A stretch of DNA of 64,000 bases. Source: Streptomyces sp. NBC_01551 (GTDB taxonomy: Bacteria > Actinomycetota > Actinomycetes > Streptomycetales > Streptomycetaceae). The stretch lies in NCBI RefSeq assembly GCF_026339935.1, contig NZ_JAPEPX010000001.1, forward strand, positions 1,408,501 through 1,472,500, read 5' to 3'. The notes below the pieces were generated by a model, which was not told the origin of the DNA, did not search any database, and saw nothing but the letters and a program-made list of their open reading frames with translations. Position numbers and translations under genes: made by a program. Shown one piece after another: positions 57,578 to 64,000 of this stretch (the stretch's first letter is position 1; each line of letters begins with the position of its first letter).

Positions 57578-58681
57578 ATGGAGACGGCCTTCACGAAGCT
57601 GGTCGGTGTCGAGCACCCGATCGTGCAGACGGGCATGGGCTGGGTCGCCGGACCCCGCCTGGTGTCGGCGGCGGCGAACGCGGGCGCCCTGGGGATCCTG
57701 GCCTCGGCGACGATGACCCTGGAGCAGCTGCGCTCCGCGGTACGGGAGGTCGCGTCCCGTACGGACGCCCCGTTCGGGGTGAACCTGCGCGCGGACGCCG
57801 GGGACGCGGCCGAGCGGGCCCGGCTGATCGTCGACGAGGGCGTACGGGTGGCCTCGTTCGCGCTGGCCCCGTCGAAGGAGCTGATCGCGCGGCTGAAGGA
57901 CGCCGGCGTGGTGGTCATCCCGTCGGTCGGGGCGCGCCGGCACGCCGAGAAGGTCGCGGCGTGGGGCGCGGACGCGGTGATCGTGCAGGGCGGCGAGGGC
58001 GGCGGGCACACCGGGGACGTCGCCACGACGGTGCTGGTGCCGCAGGTGGTCGACGCCGTGGACGTCCCCGTGATCGCGGCGGGCGGCTTCCACGACGGCC
58101 GGGGCCTGGTCGCGGCGCTCTCGTACGGGGCGGCCGGCATCGCGATGGGCACGCGGTTCCTGCTGACCTCCGATTCCACCGTCCCGGACGCGGTGAAGGC
58201 CGAGTACCTGAAGGCGGGCGTCCGGGACGTCACGGTGACGACGGCGGTCGACGGGCTGCCGCACCGGATGCTGCGCAGCGAGCTGGTCGCCTCCCTGGAG
58301 CGGGCGGGCCGCGCCCGCGCGCTGGTCCGGGCGGTGCGGCACGCGGCCGGGTTCCGGAAGCTGTCGGGGCTGTCCTGGTCGCGGATGGTGCGCGACGGCC
58401 TCGCGATGAAACACGGCAAGGAGCTGTCCTGGAGCCAGGTCCTGCTCGCCGCGAACACCCCGATGCTCCTCAAGGCGTCCATGGTCGAGGGCCGTACGGA
58501 CCTCGGCGTCATGGCATCAGGCCAGGTCGCCGGTGTGATCGAGGATCTTCCGTCCTGTGCGGAGCTCGTCAGCCGGGTCATGGCCGAGGCACACACCGTG
58601 CTGGACCGATTGCACCACCTGGGCCCCCCACACCCGCTCGACCCTCCGCACCCGCCCGGCACCCTGCCACCACCAGGGTGA
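57578..58681 (+). CDS. ipdC: IpdC-type flavin enzyme (nitronate monooxygenase family)
   Basis: 367 residues, FMN-binding NMO/TIM barrel: PIVQTGMGWVAGPRLVSAAANAG given in part, GGEGGGHTGDV (phosphate loop), IAAGGFHDGRG and GAAGIAMGTRFLLT. In mycobacteria IpdC makes the enone HIEC-CoA from the 5-oxo ring CoA ester. The last 25 residues are Pro/His-rich (PPHPLDPPHPPG) and probably not part of the fold. Begins 4 bp after ipdB's stop. Confidence 0.9.
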   Translation: METAFTKLVGVEHPIVQTGMGWVAGPRLVSAAANAGALGILASATMTLEQLRSAVREVASRTDAPFGVNLRADAGDAAERARLIVDEGVRVASFALAPSKELIARLKDAGVVVIPSVGARRHAEKVAAWGADAVIVQGGEGGGHTGDVATTVLVPQVVDAVDVPVIAAGGFHDGRGLVAALSYGAAGIAMGTRFLLTSDSTVPDAVKAEYLKAGVRDVTVTTAVDGLPHRMLRSELVASLERAGRARALVRAVRHAAGFRKLSGLSWSRMVRDGLAMKHGKELSWSQVLLAANTPMLLKASMVEGRTDLGVMASGQVAGVIEDLPSCAELVSRVMAEAHTVLDRLHHLGPPHPLDPPHPPGTLPPPG

Positions 58682-58711
58682 TCTCCCCTCTCCTCCACAG
58701 GAGTCGCACAG

Positions 58712-59644
58712 ATGAGCCGTGCCCGAATCCGCCTGGCGACCGCGGTGCTCACCTGCGCCCTCGCCATGGCGGGCCTGCCCGCCACCGCGTTCGCGCACCC
58801 GCACCCGCACCCGCACCAGTCGGCGTACCCGCGGGTGCACCCGCAAGCCGAAACGATTCGCCAGATCCCGCTCCAAGGCGCCGTCAACGTCCGCGACCTG
58901 GGCGGCTACCGCACCTGGACGGGCGGCAAGGTCCGTCAGGGGCTGGTCTACCGCTCCGACGCGCTGAGCAAGCTGACCGCTGCCGACGTCACCACCGTCG
59001 CCGGTCTGGGCCTCACGAAGGTCGTCGACTTCCGCATCCCCATGGAGCTCCAGTACGACGGCGCCGACCGGCTGCCCGCCGGACTCACCGCCACCTCGCG
59101 CCCGGTCAGCGACCTCGGCCTGTACGGGACCCTGGTCGGGGCGATCTCCAGCGGCGATCCCGTCCGGCAGGAGCAGATGCTCGGCGGCGGCCGCGCCGAG
59201 GCGTACATGCGCGACATCTACCGGACGTTCGTGACGAGCCCCGAGAACCGGGCGCAGTTCGGCGCGACGCTGCGGGAGATCGCGGACGGCGGCCAGGGGC
59301 CGCTGCTCTACCACTGCACCTCGGGCAAGGACCGTACGGGCTGGCTGAGTTACGTACTGCTGCGCGCCCTGGCCGTGCCCGAGGACACCGCCGAGCGCGA
59401 CTACCTGGCCTCCAACACGTTCCGGGGCGCGTACGACGCGCAGGTCCGCGCGGGCCTGAAGCAGTCGGGGCGGATGCAGAACCCGGACCTGCTGATCCCG
59501 CTCCAGGAGGTCCGCGCGGACTACCTGGACTCCGCGACCGCCCAGATGGAGGCCGACTTCGGCGGCTTCTACGGCTACCTGACGGACGGTCTCGGCCTGG
59601 ACCTGCGGACGCTGGCGAAGCTCCAGTCCAAGCTGGTCGGGTAA
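58712..59644 (+). CDS. Secreted tyrosine/dual-specificity phosphatase
   Basis: 310 residues. Signal peptide ends near TAFAHP (residue 30), followed by a HPHPHPH metal-like run. The phosphatase core: VNVRDLGGYRT (about 56), the HCX5R signature HCTSGKDRTG with nucleophile Cys about residue 202, and a C-terminal helix. It is of the Y_phosphatase3 type, acting outside the cell on phosphotyrosine or phosphoinositides. Nucleophile and Arg both present. GGAG ribosome site. Not obviously steroid-related. Confidence 0.9.
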   Translation: MSRARIRLATAVLTCALAMAGLPATAFAHPHPHPHQSAYPRVHPQAETIRQIPLQGAVNVRDLGGYRTWTGGKVRQGLVYRSDALSKLTAADVTTVAGLGLTKVVDFRIPMELQYDGADRLPAGLTATSRPVSDLGLYGTLVGAISSGDPVRQEQMLGGGRAEAYMRDIYRTFVTSPENRAQFGATLREIADGGQGPLLYHCTSGKDRTGWLSYVLLRALAVPEDTAERDYLASNTFRGAYDAQVRAGLKQSGRMQNPDLLIPLQEVRADYLDSATAQMEADFGGFYGYLTDGLGLDLRTLAKLQSKLVG

Positions 59645-59657
59645 CGGGCCCGGACAG

Positions 59658-59698
59658 CGGTACGCCGGGCAGCGCAGGTGGCGCTGCCCGGCGTACCG
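59658..59698. terminator. Bidirectional terminator of phosphatase and DEAD-box helicase genes
   Basis: 18-bp perfect stem (CGGTACGCCGGGCAGCGC and complement) with 5-nt loop AGGTG, between convergent genes. Confidence 0.95.
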
Positions 59699-59723
59699 GC
59701 GTGTGCTCTCAAGCCGTCAGGCG

Positions 59724-61406
59724 TCAGGAACTGGCGCGCCCCGCGGCGGAGCGGCCGCCACCGGAGCGACGGCGGGCCGCCGCCGGAGCGCCGCCGGAGC
59801 GGGCCCCGCCCTGGGCGCCGCCCTGGCCGCGGGCGCCGGACTGGCCGCCCTGGCCGCGCGCACCGCTCTGGCCGCCGCCGCCCTGACCGCCGGCGGAGCG
59901 GGCCCGGCGCGGCCGGCCCTCGCCCGTACCGGCGGAAGCGGCCGCGCCGCCCTGGGCGCCGCCCTGGCCGCCACCGGAGCGACGGCGGGCGCCGCCGGAA
60001 CCGGAGCCGGACCGGCCGGAGCCGGAACCGGAGCGCGCCTTGGGCTGCGTCGGCTGCGGGACCTCCAGCACGACCGGGATGCCCGAGGGCTCCTTGGCGC
60101 CGGTGAGGCGGGACAGCTCCTCGTCGGAGGACTTGATCTGCGCGGTGCGCGGGGAGATGCCGGCGTCCGACATCAGGCGGGTCATCTCGCGGCGCTGGTC
60201 GGGCAGGACCAGGGTGACCACGCTGCCGGACTCGCCGGCGCGGGCGGTGCGGCCGCCGCGGTGCAGGTAGTCCTTGTGGTCGGTCGGCGGGTCCACGTTG
60301 ACGACGAGGTCGAGGTCGTCGATGTGGATGCCGCGCGCGGCCACGTTGGTGGCGATCAGCGCGGTGACCTCGCCCGTCTTGAACCAGTCCAGGGTCCGGT
60401 TGCGCTGCGGCTGGGAGCGCCCGCCGTGCAGGCCGGAGGCGCGGACGCCGTCCGCGAGGAGCTTCTTGACCATGCGGTCGACGCCGCGCTTGGTGTCGAC
60501 GAACATGATCACCCGGCCGTCGCGAGCGGCTATGCGCGTGGCCACGGCCTTCTTGTCGGTCTCGTCCATGACGTACAGGACGTGGTGCTCCATGGTGGTG
60601 ACCGCGCCGGCCGACGGGTCGACGGAGTGGCCGACCGGGTCGTGCAGGAACATCTTGACGAGCTTGTCGATGTTCTTGTCGAGGGTCGCCGAGAACAGCA
60701 TGGTCTGGCCCTCGGGCCGGACCTGCTTGAGCAGGGCGGTGACCTGCGGCATGAAGCCCATGTCGGTCATCTGGTCGGCCTCGTCGAGGACCGTGATGGC
60801 GACCTGCGAGAGGTCGGCGTCACCGCGGTCGATGAGGTCCTTGAGGCGGCCGGGGGTGGCGACGAGCACCTCGGCGCCGCGGCGCAGGGCCCCGGACTGC
60901 CGGTTGATCGACATGCCGCCGACGACGGTCGCGATGCGCAGGTTGACGGCCGTGGCGTACGGGGCGAGGGCGTCGGTGACCTGCTGCGCGAGTTCGCGCG
61001 TCGGTACGAGGACCAGCGCGAGCGGCTGCTTGGGCTGGGCGCGGTGCCCGGCGGTGCGGGCCAGCAGGGCCAGGCCGAAGGCCAGGGTCTTGCCGGAGCC
61101 GGTGCGGCCGCGGCCGAGCAGGTCACGGCCGGCGAGCGAGTTCGGCAGCGTGGCGGCCTGGATCGGGAACGGCTCGGTGACGCCCTGGGCGGCGAGGGTC
61201 TTCAGCAGCGCCTCGGGCATGTCCATGTCCTCGAACGCGGCGACCGGCGGGAGCGCCGGGGTCAGCGGTTCGGGCATGGTGAATTCCTGGGGCCGGGCAA
61301 CGGGCGCGGACTTCTGCCGTCCCGCGCCAGTCTTCGGACGCCCCTGGGCCGCACCTCGACCCCGGGTGGGGCGGCGGCTGGGTCGTGCGGAGCTGGAGCT
61401 GGTCAT
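59724..61406 (-). CDS. DEAD-box RNA helicase with RGG-like tail
   Basis: 560 residues. DEAD-box motor: Q motif FEDMDMPEALLKTLAAQG, motif I GRGRTGSGKTLAFGLA (about 105), PTRELA, motif II VLDEADQM (about 215), SAT, motif V VAARGIHIDDL and motif VI HRGGRTARAG. After about residue 450 the tail is Gly, Ser, Arg and Gln rich with SGARGQGGQ repeats, typical of cold-induced helicases that bind RNA. ATG at 61406 preceded by AGGAGGG. The cold-shock gene lies directly upstream. Confidence 0.95.
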   Translation of the reverse strand: MTSSSSARPSRRPTRGRGAAQGRPKTGAGRQKSAPVARPQEFTMPEPLTPALPPVAAFEDMDMPEALLKTLAAQGVTEPFPIQAATLPNSLAGRDLLGRGRTGSGKTLAFGLALLARTAGHRAQPKQPLALVLVPTRELAQQVTDALAPYATAVNLRIATVVGGMSINRQSGALRRGAEVLVATPGRLKDLIDRGDADLSQVAITVLDEADQMTDMGFMPQVTALLKQVRPEGQTMLFSATLDKNIDKLVKMFLHDPVGHSVDPSAGAVTTMEHHVLYVMDETDKKAVATRIAARDGRVIMFVDTKRGVDRMVKKLLADGVRASGLHGGRSQPQRNRTLDWFKTGEVTALIATNVAARGIHIDDLDLVVNVDPPTDHKDYLHRGGRTARAGESGSVVTLVLPDQRREMTRLMSDAGISPRTAQIKSSDEELSRLTGAKEPSGIPVVLEVPQPTQPKARSGSGSGRSGSGSGGARRRSGGGQGGAQGGAAASAGTGEGRPRRARSAGGQGGGGQSGARGQGGQSGARGQGGAQGGARSGGAPAAARRRSGGGRSAAGRASS

Positions 61407-61470
61407 GCGAGAAAGCCCTCCTGAAACCGGCAGGTAAAACAAAGCAAAGCAAGTCGGAACAGCAGACAAG

Positions 61471-61502
61471 CCGGGGCCCGCACCTCGCGGTGCGGACCCC
61501 GG
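61471..61502 (-). terminator. Terminator of the cold-shock gene
   Basis: 14-bp stem with one mismatch around a TCGC loop, 14 bp past the stop of the cold-shock gene. Minus-strand sequence beyond it is T-rich. Confidence 0.7.
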
Positions 61503-61515
61503 CATGCTGAAGAAA

Positions 61516-61719
61516 TTAGGCGGGGACGATGTTCTCCGCCTGGGGGCCCTTCTGGCCCTGCGTCACGTCGAAGGACACGCGCTGGCCCTCCTGGAGCTCA
61601 CGGAAGCCCTGGGTGGCGATGTTCGAGTAGTGGGCGAACACGTCCGGACCGCCACCGTCCTGCTCGATGAAGCCGAAGCCCTTTTCCGAGTTGAACCACT
61701 TCACGGTGCCAAGTGCCAT
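61516..61719 (-). CDS. Cold-shock domain protein
   Basis: 67 residues, single OB-fold cold-shock domain: [20 protein letters not shown] contains RNP1 (KGFGFI), VFAHYS is RNP2, and the C-terminus [10 protein letters not shown] is typical. RNA chaperone or antiterminator. ATG at 61719 with AGGAGA upstream. A long, structured leader precedes it. Confidence 0.97.
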   Translation of the reverse strand: MALGTVKWFNSEKGFGFIEQDGGGPDVFAHYSNIATQGFRELQEGQRVSFDVTQGQKGPQAENIVPA

Positions 61720-61815
61720 TTTGAATCTCCTGAATAGGCGGCAAGGGCCCCATCCGGAGACTCCGGTAAAAACAATTAAAGCGCCTGTCGGAGCATTCCC
61801 GTCAGGCGCACATAA
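61720..61815 (-). promoter_or_regulatory. Structured 5' leader of the cold-shock gene
   Basis: Untranslated leader with two hairpins: CCGGA-GAC-TCCGG (61754-61766) and GCGCCTG ... CAGGCGC (61781-61809) near an AT-rich stretch (TAAAAACAATTAAAG). Such leaders often make csp translation temperature-dependent; this is an inference. Confidence 0.45.
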
Positions 61816-61930
61816 AGTTCATGGGTACCACAACTGCAACTCCCCAAAGCTAGCACACACCCGTCCGGCGTGCCGCCCCGCCCGTGTGACCTGCGTCCCC
61901 CGGGCGGGGCGGGCCCCGGCCGGACGCCGC

Positions 61931-63088
61931 CTAGAGCCGTTCGATGATCGTCACGTTGGCCTGGCCGCCGCCCTCGCACATGGTCTGGAGGCCGTAGCGC
62001 CCGCCCGTGCGCTCCAGCTCGTGCAGCAGGGTGGTCATCAGCTTGACGCCGGTCGCTCCCAGGGGGTGGCCCAGGGCGATGGCGCCGCCGTTGACGTTGA
62101 CCCGCTCCGGGTCCGCGCCCGTCTCCTTCAGCCAGGCCAGGACGACCGGGGCGAACGCCTCGTTGATCTCGACGAGGTCGATGTCGGCCAGGGACATGCC
62201 GGTCTTCTTCAGGGCGTACGCCGTCGCGGGGATCGGCGCGGACAGCATCCGGATCGGGTCCTCGCCCCGTACCGACAGGTGGTGGATGCGGGCCCTGGGG
62301 GTCAGCCCGTGCTCCCGTACCGCCCGCTCGGAGGCGATCAGCATCGCCGCCGCCCCGTCGGAGACCTGCGAGGAGACGGCCGCGGTGATGGTGCCGCCCT
62401 CCACGACGGGCCGCAGGCCCGCCATCTTCTCCAGGGTCGTGTCCCGGCGGGGCCCCTCGTCGACGGTCACGTCCCCGTACGCGACGGTCTCGCGGCCGAA
62501 ACGGCCCTCGTCGATCGCCCTGACCGCCCTCTGGTGCGAGCGCAGCGCGAACTCCTCCATGTCGCGCCGGCTGATGCCCCACTTCGCGGCGATGAGCTGC
62601 GCGCCGTGGAACTGGTTGACGGGCGCGTCCCCGTAGCGGGCGCGCCAGCCCTCGGATCCGGCGTAGGGCCCCTCGGTGAGGCCGAGCGGCTCGGCCGCCT
62701 GCCGGGAGGCGAAGGCGATCGGGATCATCGACATGTTCTGCGTCCCGCCCGCGACGACCAGGTCCTGCGTCCCGGAGAGGACGCCCTGGGCGGCGAAGTG
62801 CACGGCCTGCTGGGAGGAGCCGCACTGCCGGTCGACGGTGACTCCCGGCACCTCCTCGGGCAGCCCGGCCGCCAGCCACGCGGTGCGCGCGATGTCGCCG
62901 GCCTGCGGGCCGACGGTGTCCAGGCAGCCGAAGACGACGTCCTCCACCGCGGCCGGGTCCACCCCGGAGCGGGCGACGAGGGCTCCCAGGACGTGTGCCC
63001 CGAGGTCGGCGGGGTGGACGCGGGACAGGCCGCCGCCCCGGCGGCCCACGGGGGTGCGTACCGCGTCGACTATGTAGGCCTCGGGCAT
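61931..63088 (-). CDS. fadA6: FadA6-type thiolase (steroid ring degradation)
   Basis: 385 residues. Thiolase: nucleophile Cys in VDRQCGSSQQA (about 90), EINEAFAPV with general base region, GGAIALGHPLGATG (His) and second Cys in CEGGGQANVTII. Compared from memory with Rv3556c it agrees throughout. It thiolyses the CoA ester left after IpdAB, releasing acetyl- or propionyl-type units. Likely co-transcribed with the upstream TetR gene (23 bp gap). Confidence 0.93.
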   Translation of the reverse strand: MPEAYIVDAVRTPVGRRGGGLSRVHPADLGAHVLGALVARSGVDPAAVEDVVFGCLDTVGPQAGDIARTAWLAAGLPEEVPGVTVDRQCGSSQQAVHFAAQGVLSGTQDLVVAGGTQNMSMIPIAFASRQAAEPLGLTEGPYAGSEGWRARYGDAPVNQFHGAQLIAAKWGISRRDMEEFALRSHQRAVRAIDEGRFGRETVAYGDVTVDEGPRRDTTLEKMAGLRPVVEGGTITAAVSSQVSDGAAAMLIASERAVREHGLTPRARIHHLSVRGEDPIRMLSAPIPATAYALKKTGMSLADIDLVEINEAFAPVVLAWLKETGADPERVNVNGGAIALGHPLGATGVKLMTTLLHELERTGGRYGLQTMCEGGGQANVTIIERL

Positions 63089-63111
63089 CGGGACTCCTCA
63101 GATCGGTCGGG

Positions 63112-63726
63112 TCAGCTGCGTACGGCGATCCCGTCCAGCACCATCGACAGGTACTGCCGGGCGATCTCCTCGGGGCTGTGCTGTCCGCCCGGCCGGTACC
63201 AGGACGCCGCGACCCACACCGTGTCGCGCACGAAGCGGTAGGTGAGGCGGATGTCCAGGTCGGCCCGGAAGACCTTGGCGGCGACCCCCCGCTCCAGCGT
63301 CCCCAGCCAGGCCTTCTCGAACTTCTGCTGCGAGTCGGAGAGGTAGTGGAAGCGGGGCTGCGCGGACAGGTGCCGGGACTCCTTCTGGTAGATCGCGACG
63401 GCGGCGCGGTGCCGGTCGATCTCCCGGAACGATTCGGTGACGAGGGCCTCGATGGTCTCCCGGGGGCCGAGACCGGCGGCGAGGACGGTGTCGTACCCCT
63501 CCCACAGCTCGGTCAGGAAGGCCGAGAGGATCTCGTCGAGCATCGATTCCTTGGAATCGAAGTGGTAGTACAGGCTGCCGGCGAGCATCCCGGCGGCGTC
63601 GGCGATCTTGCGGACGGTGGTGGCGTTGTAGCCCTGCGCGGCGAAGACCTCGGCGGCGACGGCAAGGAGTTCGCGGCGGCGCTCGGGGGAGGCCGTCACC
63701 TGGGTTTTCTTCTTGTTCGTTGGCAC
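63112..63726 (-). CDS. kstR2: TetR-family repressor KstR2
   Basis: 204 residues. N-terminal HTH (TTVRKIADAAGMLAGSLYYHF, residues about 36-56) and the KstR2-like ligand domain, in which QPRFHYLSDSQQ and YRFVRDTVWVAASWYRPGG match mycobacterial KstR2 closely. The known effector is HIP-CoA, which releases the repressor. A KstR2-like palindrome lies at 55168. ATG at 63726. Operon partner of fadA6. Confidence 0.9.
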   Translation of the reverse strand: MPTNKKKTQVTASPERRRELLAVAAEVFAAQGYNATTVRKIADAAGMLAGSLYYHFDSKESMLDEILSAFLTELWEGYDTVLAAGLGPRETIEALVTESFREIDRHRAAVAIYQKESRHLSAQPRFHYLSDSQQKFEKAWLGTLERGVAAKVFRADLDIRLTYRFVRDTVWVAASWYRPGGQHSPEEIARQYLSMVLDGIAVRS

Positions 63727-63741
63727 GCGCCCATTCTGTGC

Positions 63742-64000
63742 CTACGCGTGCTGGCTGCTGACCGAAACGGTCTCGCCCGTCATGTACGACGAGTAGCCGC
63801 TGGCCAGGAACACGATGACGTTGGCGACCTCCCAGGGCTCGGCGTACCGGCCGAAGGCCTCGCGGGCCGTCAGCTCGGCCAGCAGCTCCTCGCTGGTGAC
63901 CTTCACCAGGTGCGGGTGCATGGCCAGGCTCGGGGCGACCGCGTTGATCCGTACGCCGAACCCGGCGGCCTCCAGTGCCGCGCAGCGGGTCAGGGCCATC
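63742..64000 (-). CDS. ipdF: SDR of the HIP pathway, C-terminal part (IpdF-like, partial)
   Basis: The last 85 residues of an SDR whose beginning lies beyond the right edge. Tail features: MALTRCAALEAAGFGVRINAV given in part, EPWEVANVIVFLASGYSSYMTGETVSVS. It agrees with Rv3559c (IpdF), which oxidises the 5-hydroxyl of the indane CoA ester. Ends 15 bp before the kstR2 start codon, so probably one operon. Confidence 0.8.
   Translation of the reverse strand, partial: MALTRCAALEAAGFGVRINAVAPSLAMHPHLVKVTSEELLAELTAREAFGRYAEPWEVANVIVFLASGYSSYMTGETVSVSSQHA

Overview
The window is a high-GC actinobacterial chromosome segment, almost certainly from Streptomyces. GTG and TTG starts are common, genes overlap as GTGA/ATGA, and it carries a long chaplin with a sortase signal, an SPW_0924-type micro-protein, a trypsin very like S. 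griseus trypsin, and WGR, DUF2293, DUF4184 and DUF3068 proteins. Most of it looks like ordinary core chromosome. No insertion sequence, prophage or CRISPR array was seen.

Layout. 1-13.1 kb: a PfkB sugar/nucleoside kinase (after the tail of a probable psuG), a lipoprotein, a uridine-kinase-like protein with a degenerate P-loop, a WGR/beta-propeller protein, a cupin, DUF2293, a chaplin, an overlapping SNF2 helicase/SWIM pair, an HTH membrane protein and small proteins. 13.2-27 kb: coaE, a PAC2-family protein, rpsA with its own promoter and terminator, a methyltransferase, hrpB, DUF3068, a lytic transglycosylase, DUF4184 and polA. 27-37 kb: an FdhF-like molybdoenzyme, a thioesterase, a lipoprotein, and a complete branched-chain amino acid ABC operon livK-H-M-G-F with an internal hairpin. 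37-42 kb: an ANTAR response regulator, a tRNA with CAA anticodon but a short variable loop, an HTH-LAGLIDADG protein beside it, GNAT, MarR (with a MerR-type promoter), pyk and a SIMPL protein. 42-52 kb: a Tat-exported 5'-nucleotidase, an overlapping amine N-monooxygenase/PLP decarboxylase pair without the rest of a siderophore cluster, pepN, chorismate mutase, a LuxR-type response regulator followed by a histidine-kinase remnant, and trypsin.

53.4-64 kb: a steroid C/D-ring (HIP) catabolic locus. Two SDR genes diverge from echA20-ipdA-ipdB-ipdC; a KstR2-like palindrome lies between them. After an unrelated block (secreted tyrosine phosphatase, DEAD-box helicase, cold-shock protein) the locus resumes with fadA6, a kstR2-like TetR gene and the end of an ipdF-like SDR cut by the window edge. 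Gene order matches the mycobacterial Rv3548c-Rv3559c region except for the inserted block. Together these enzymes should open rings D and C of the steroid-derived indanedione CoA ester and thiolyse the product, under repression by the TetR protein.

The most unusual items are the tRNA/HTH-LAGLIDADG pair, the asparagine-rich repeat tail on one SDR of the steroid locus, the truncated siderophore-like pair, a zinc-ribbon HEXXH protein, and the 19-bp-spacer MerR-type promoter that appears to drive a leaderless marR gene. All functional calls come from reading the sequence; no database search was run.
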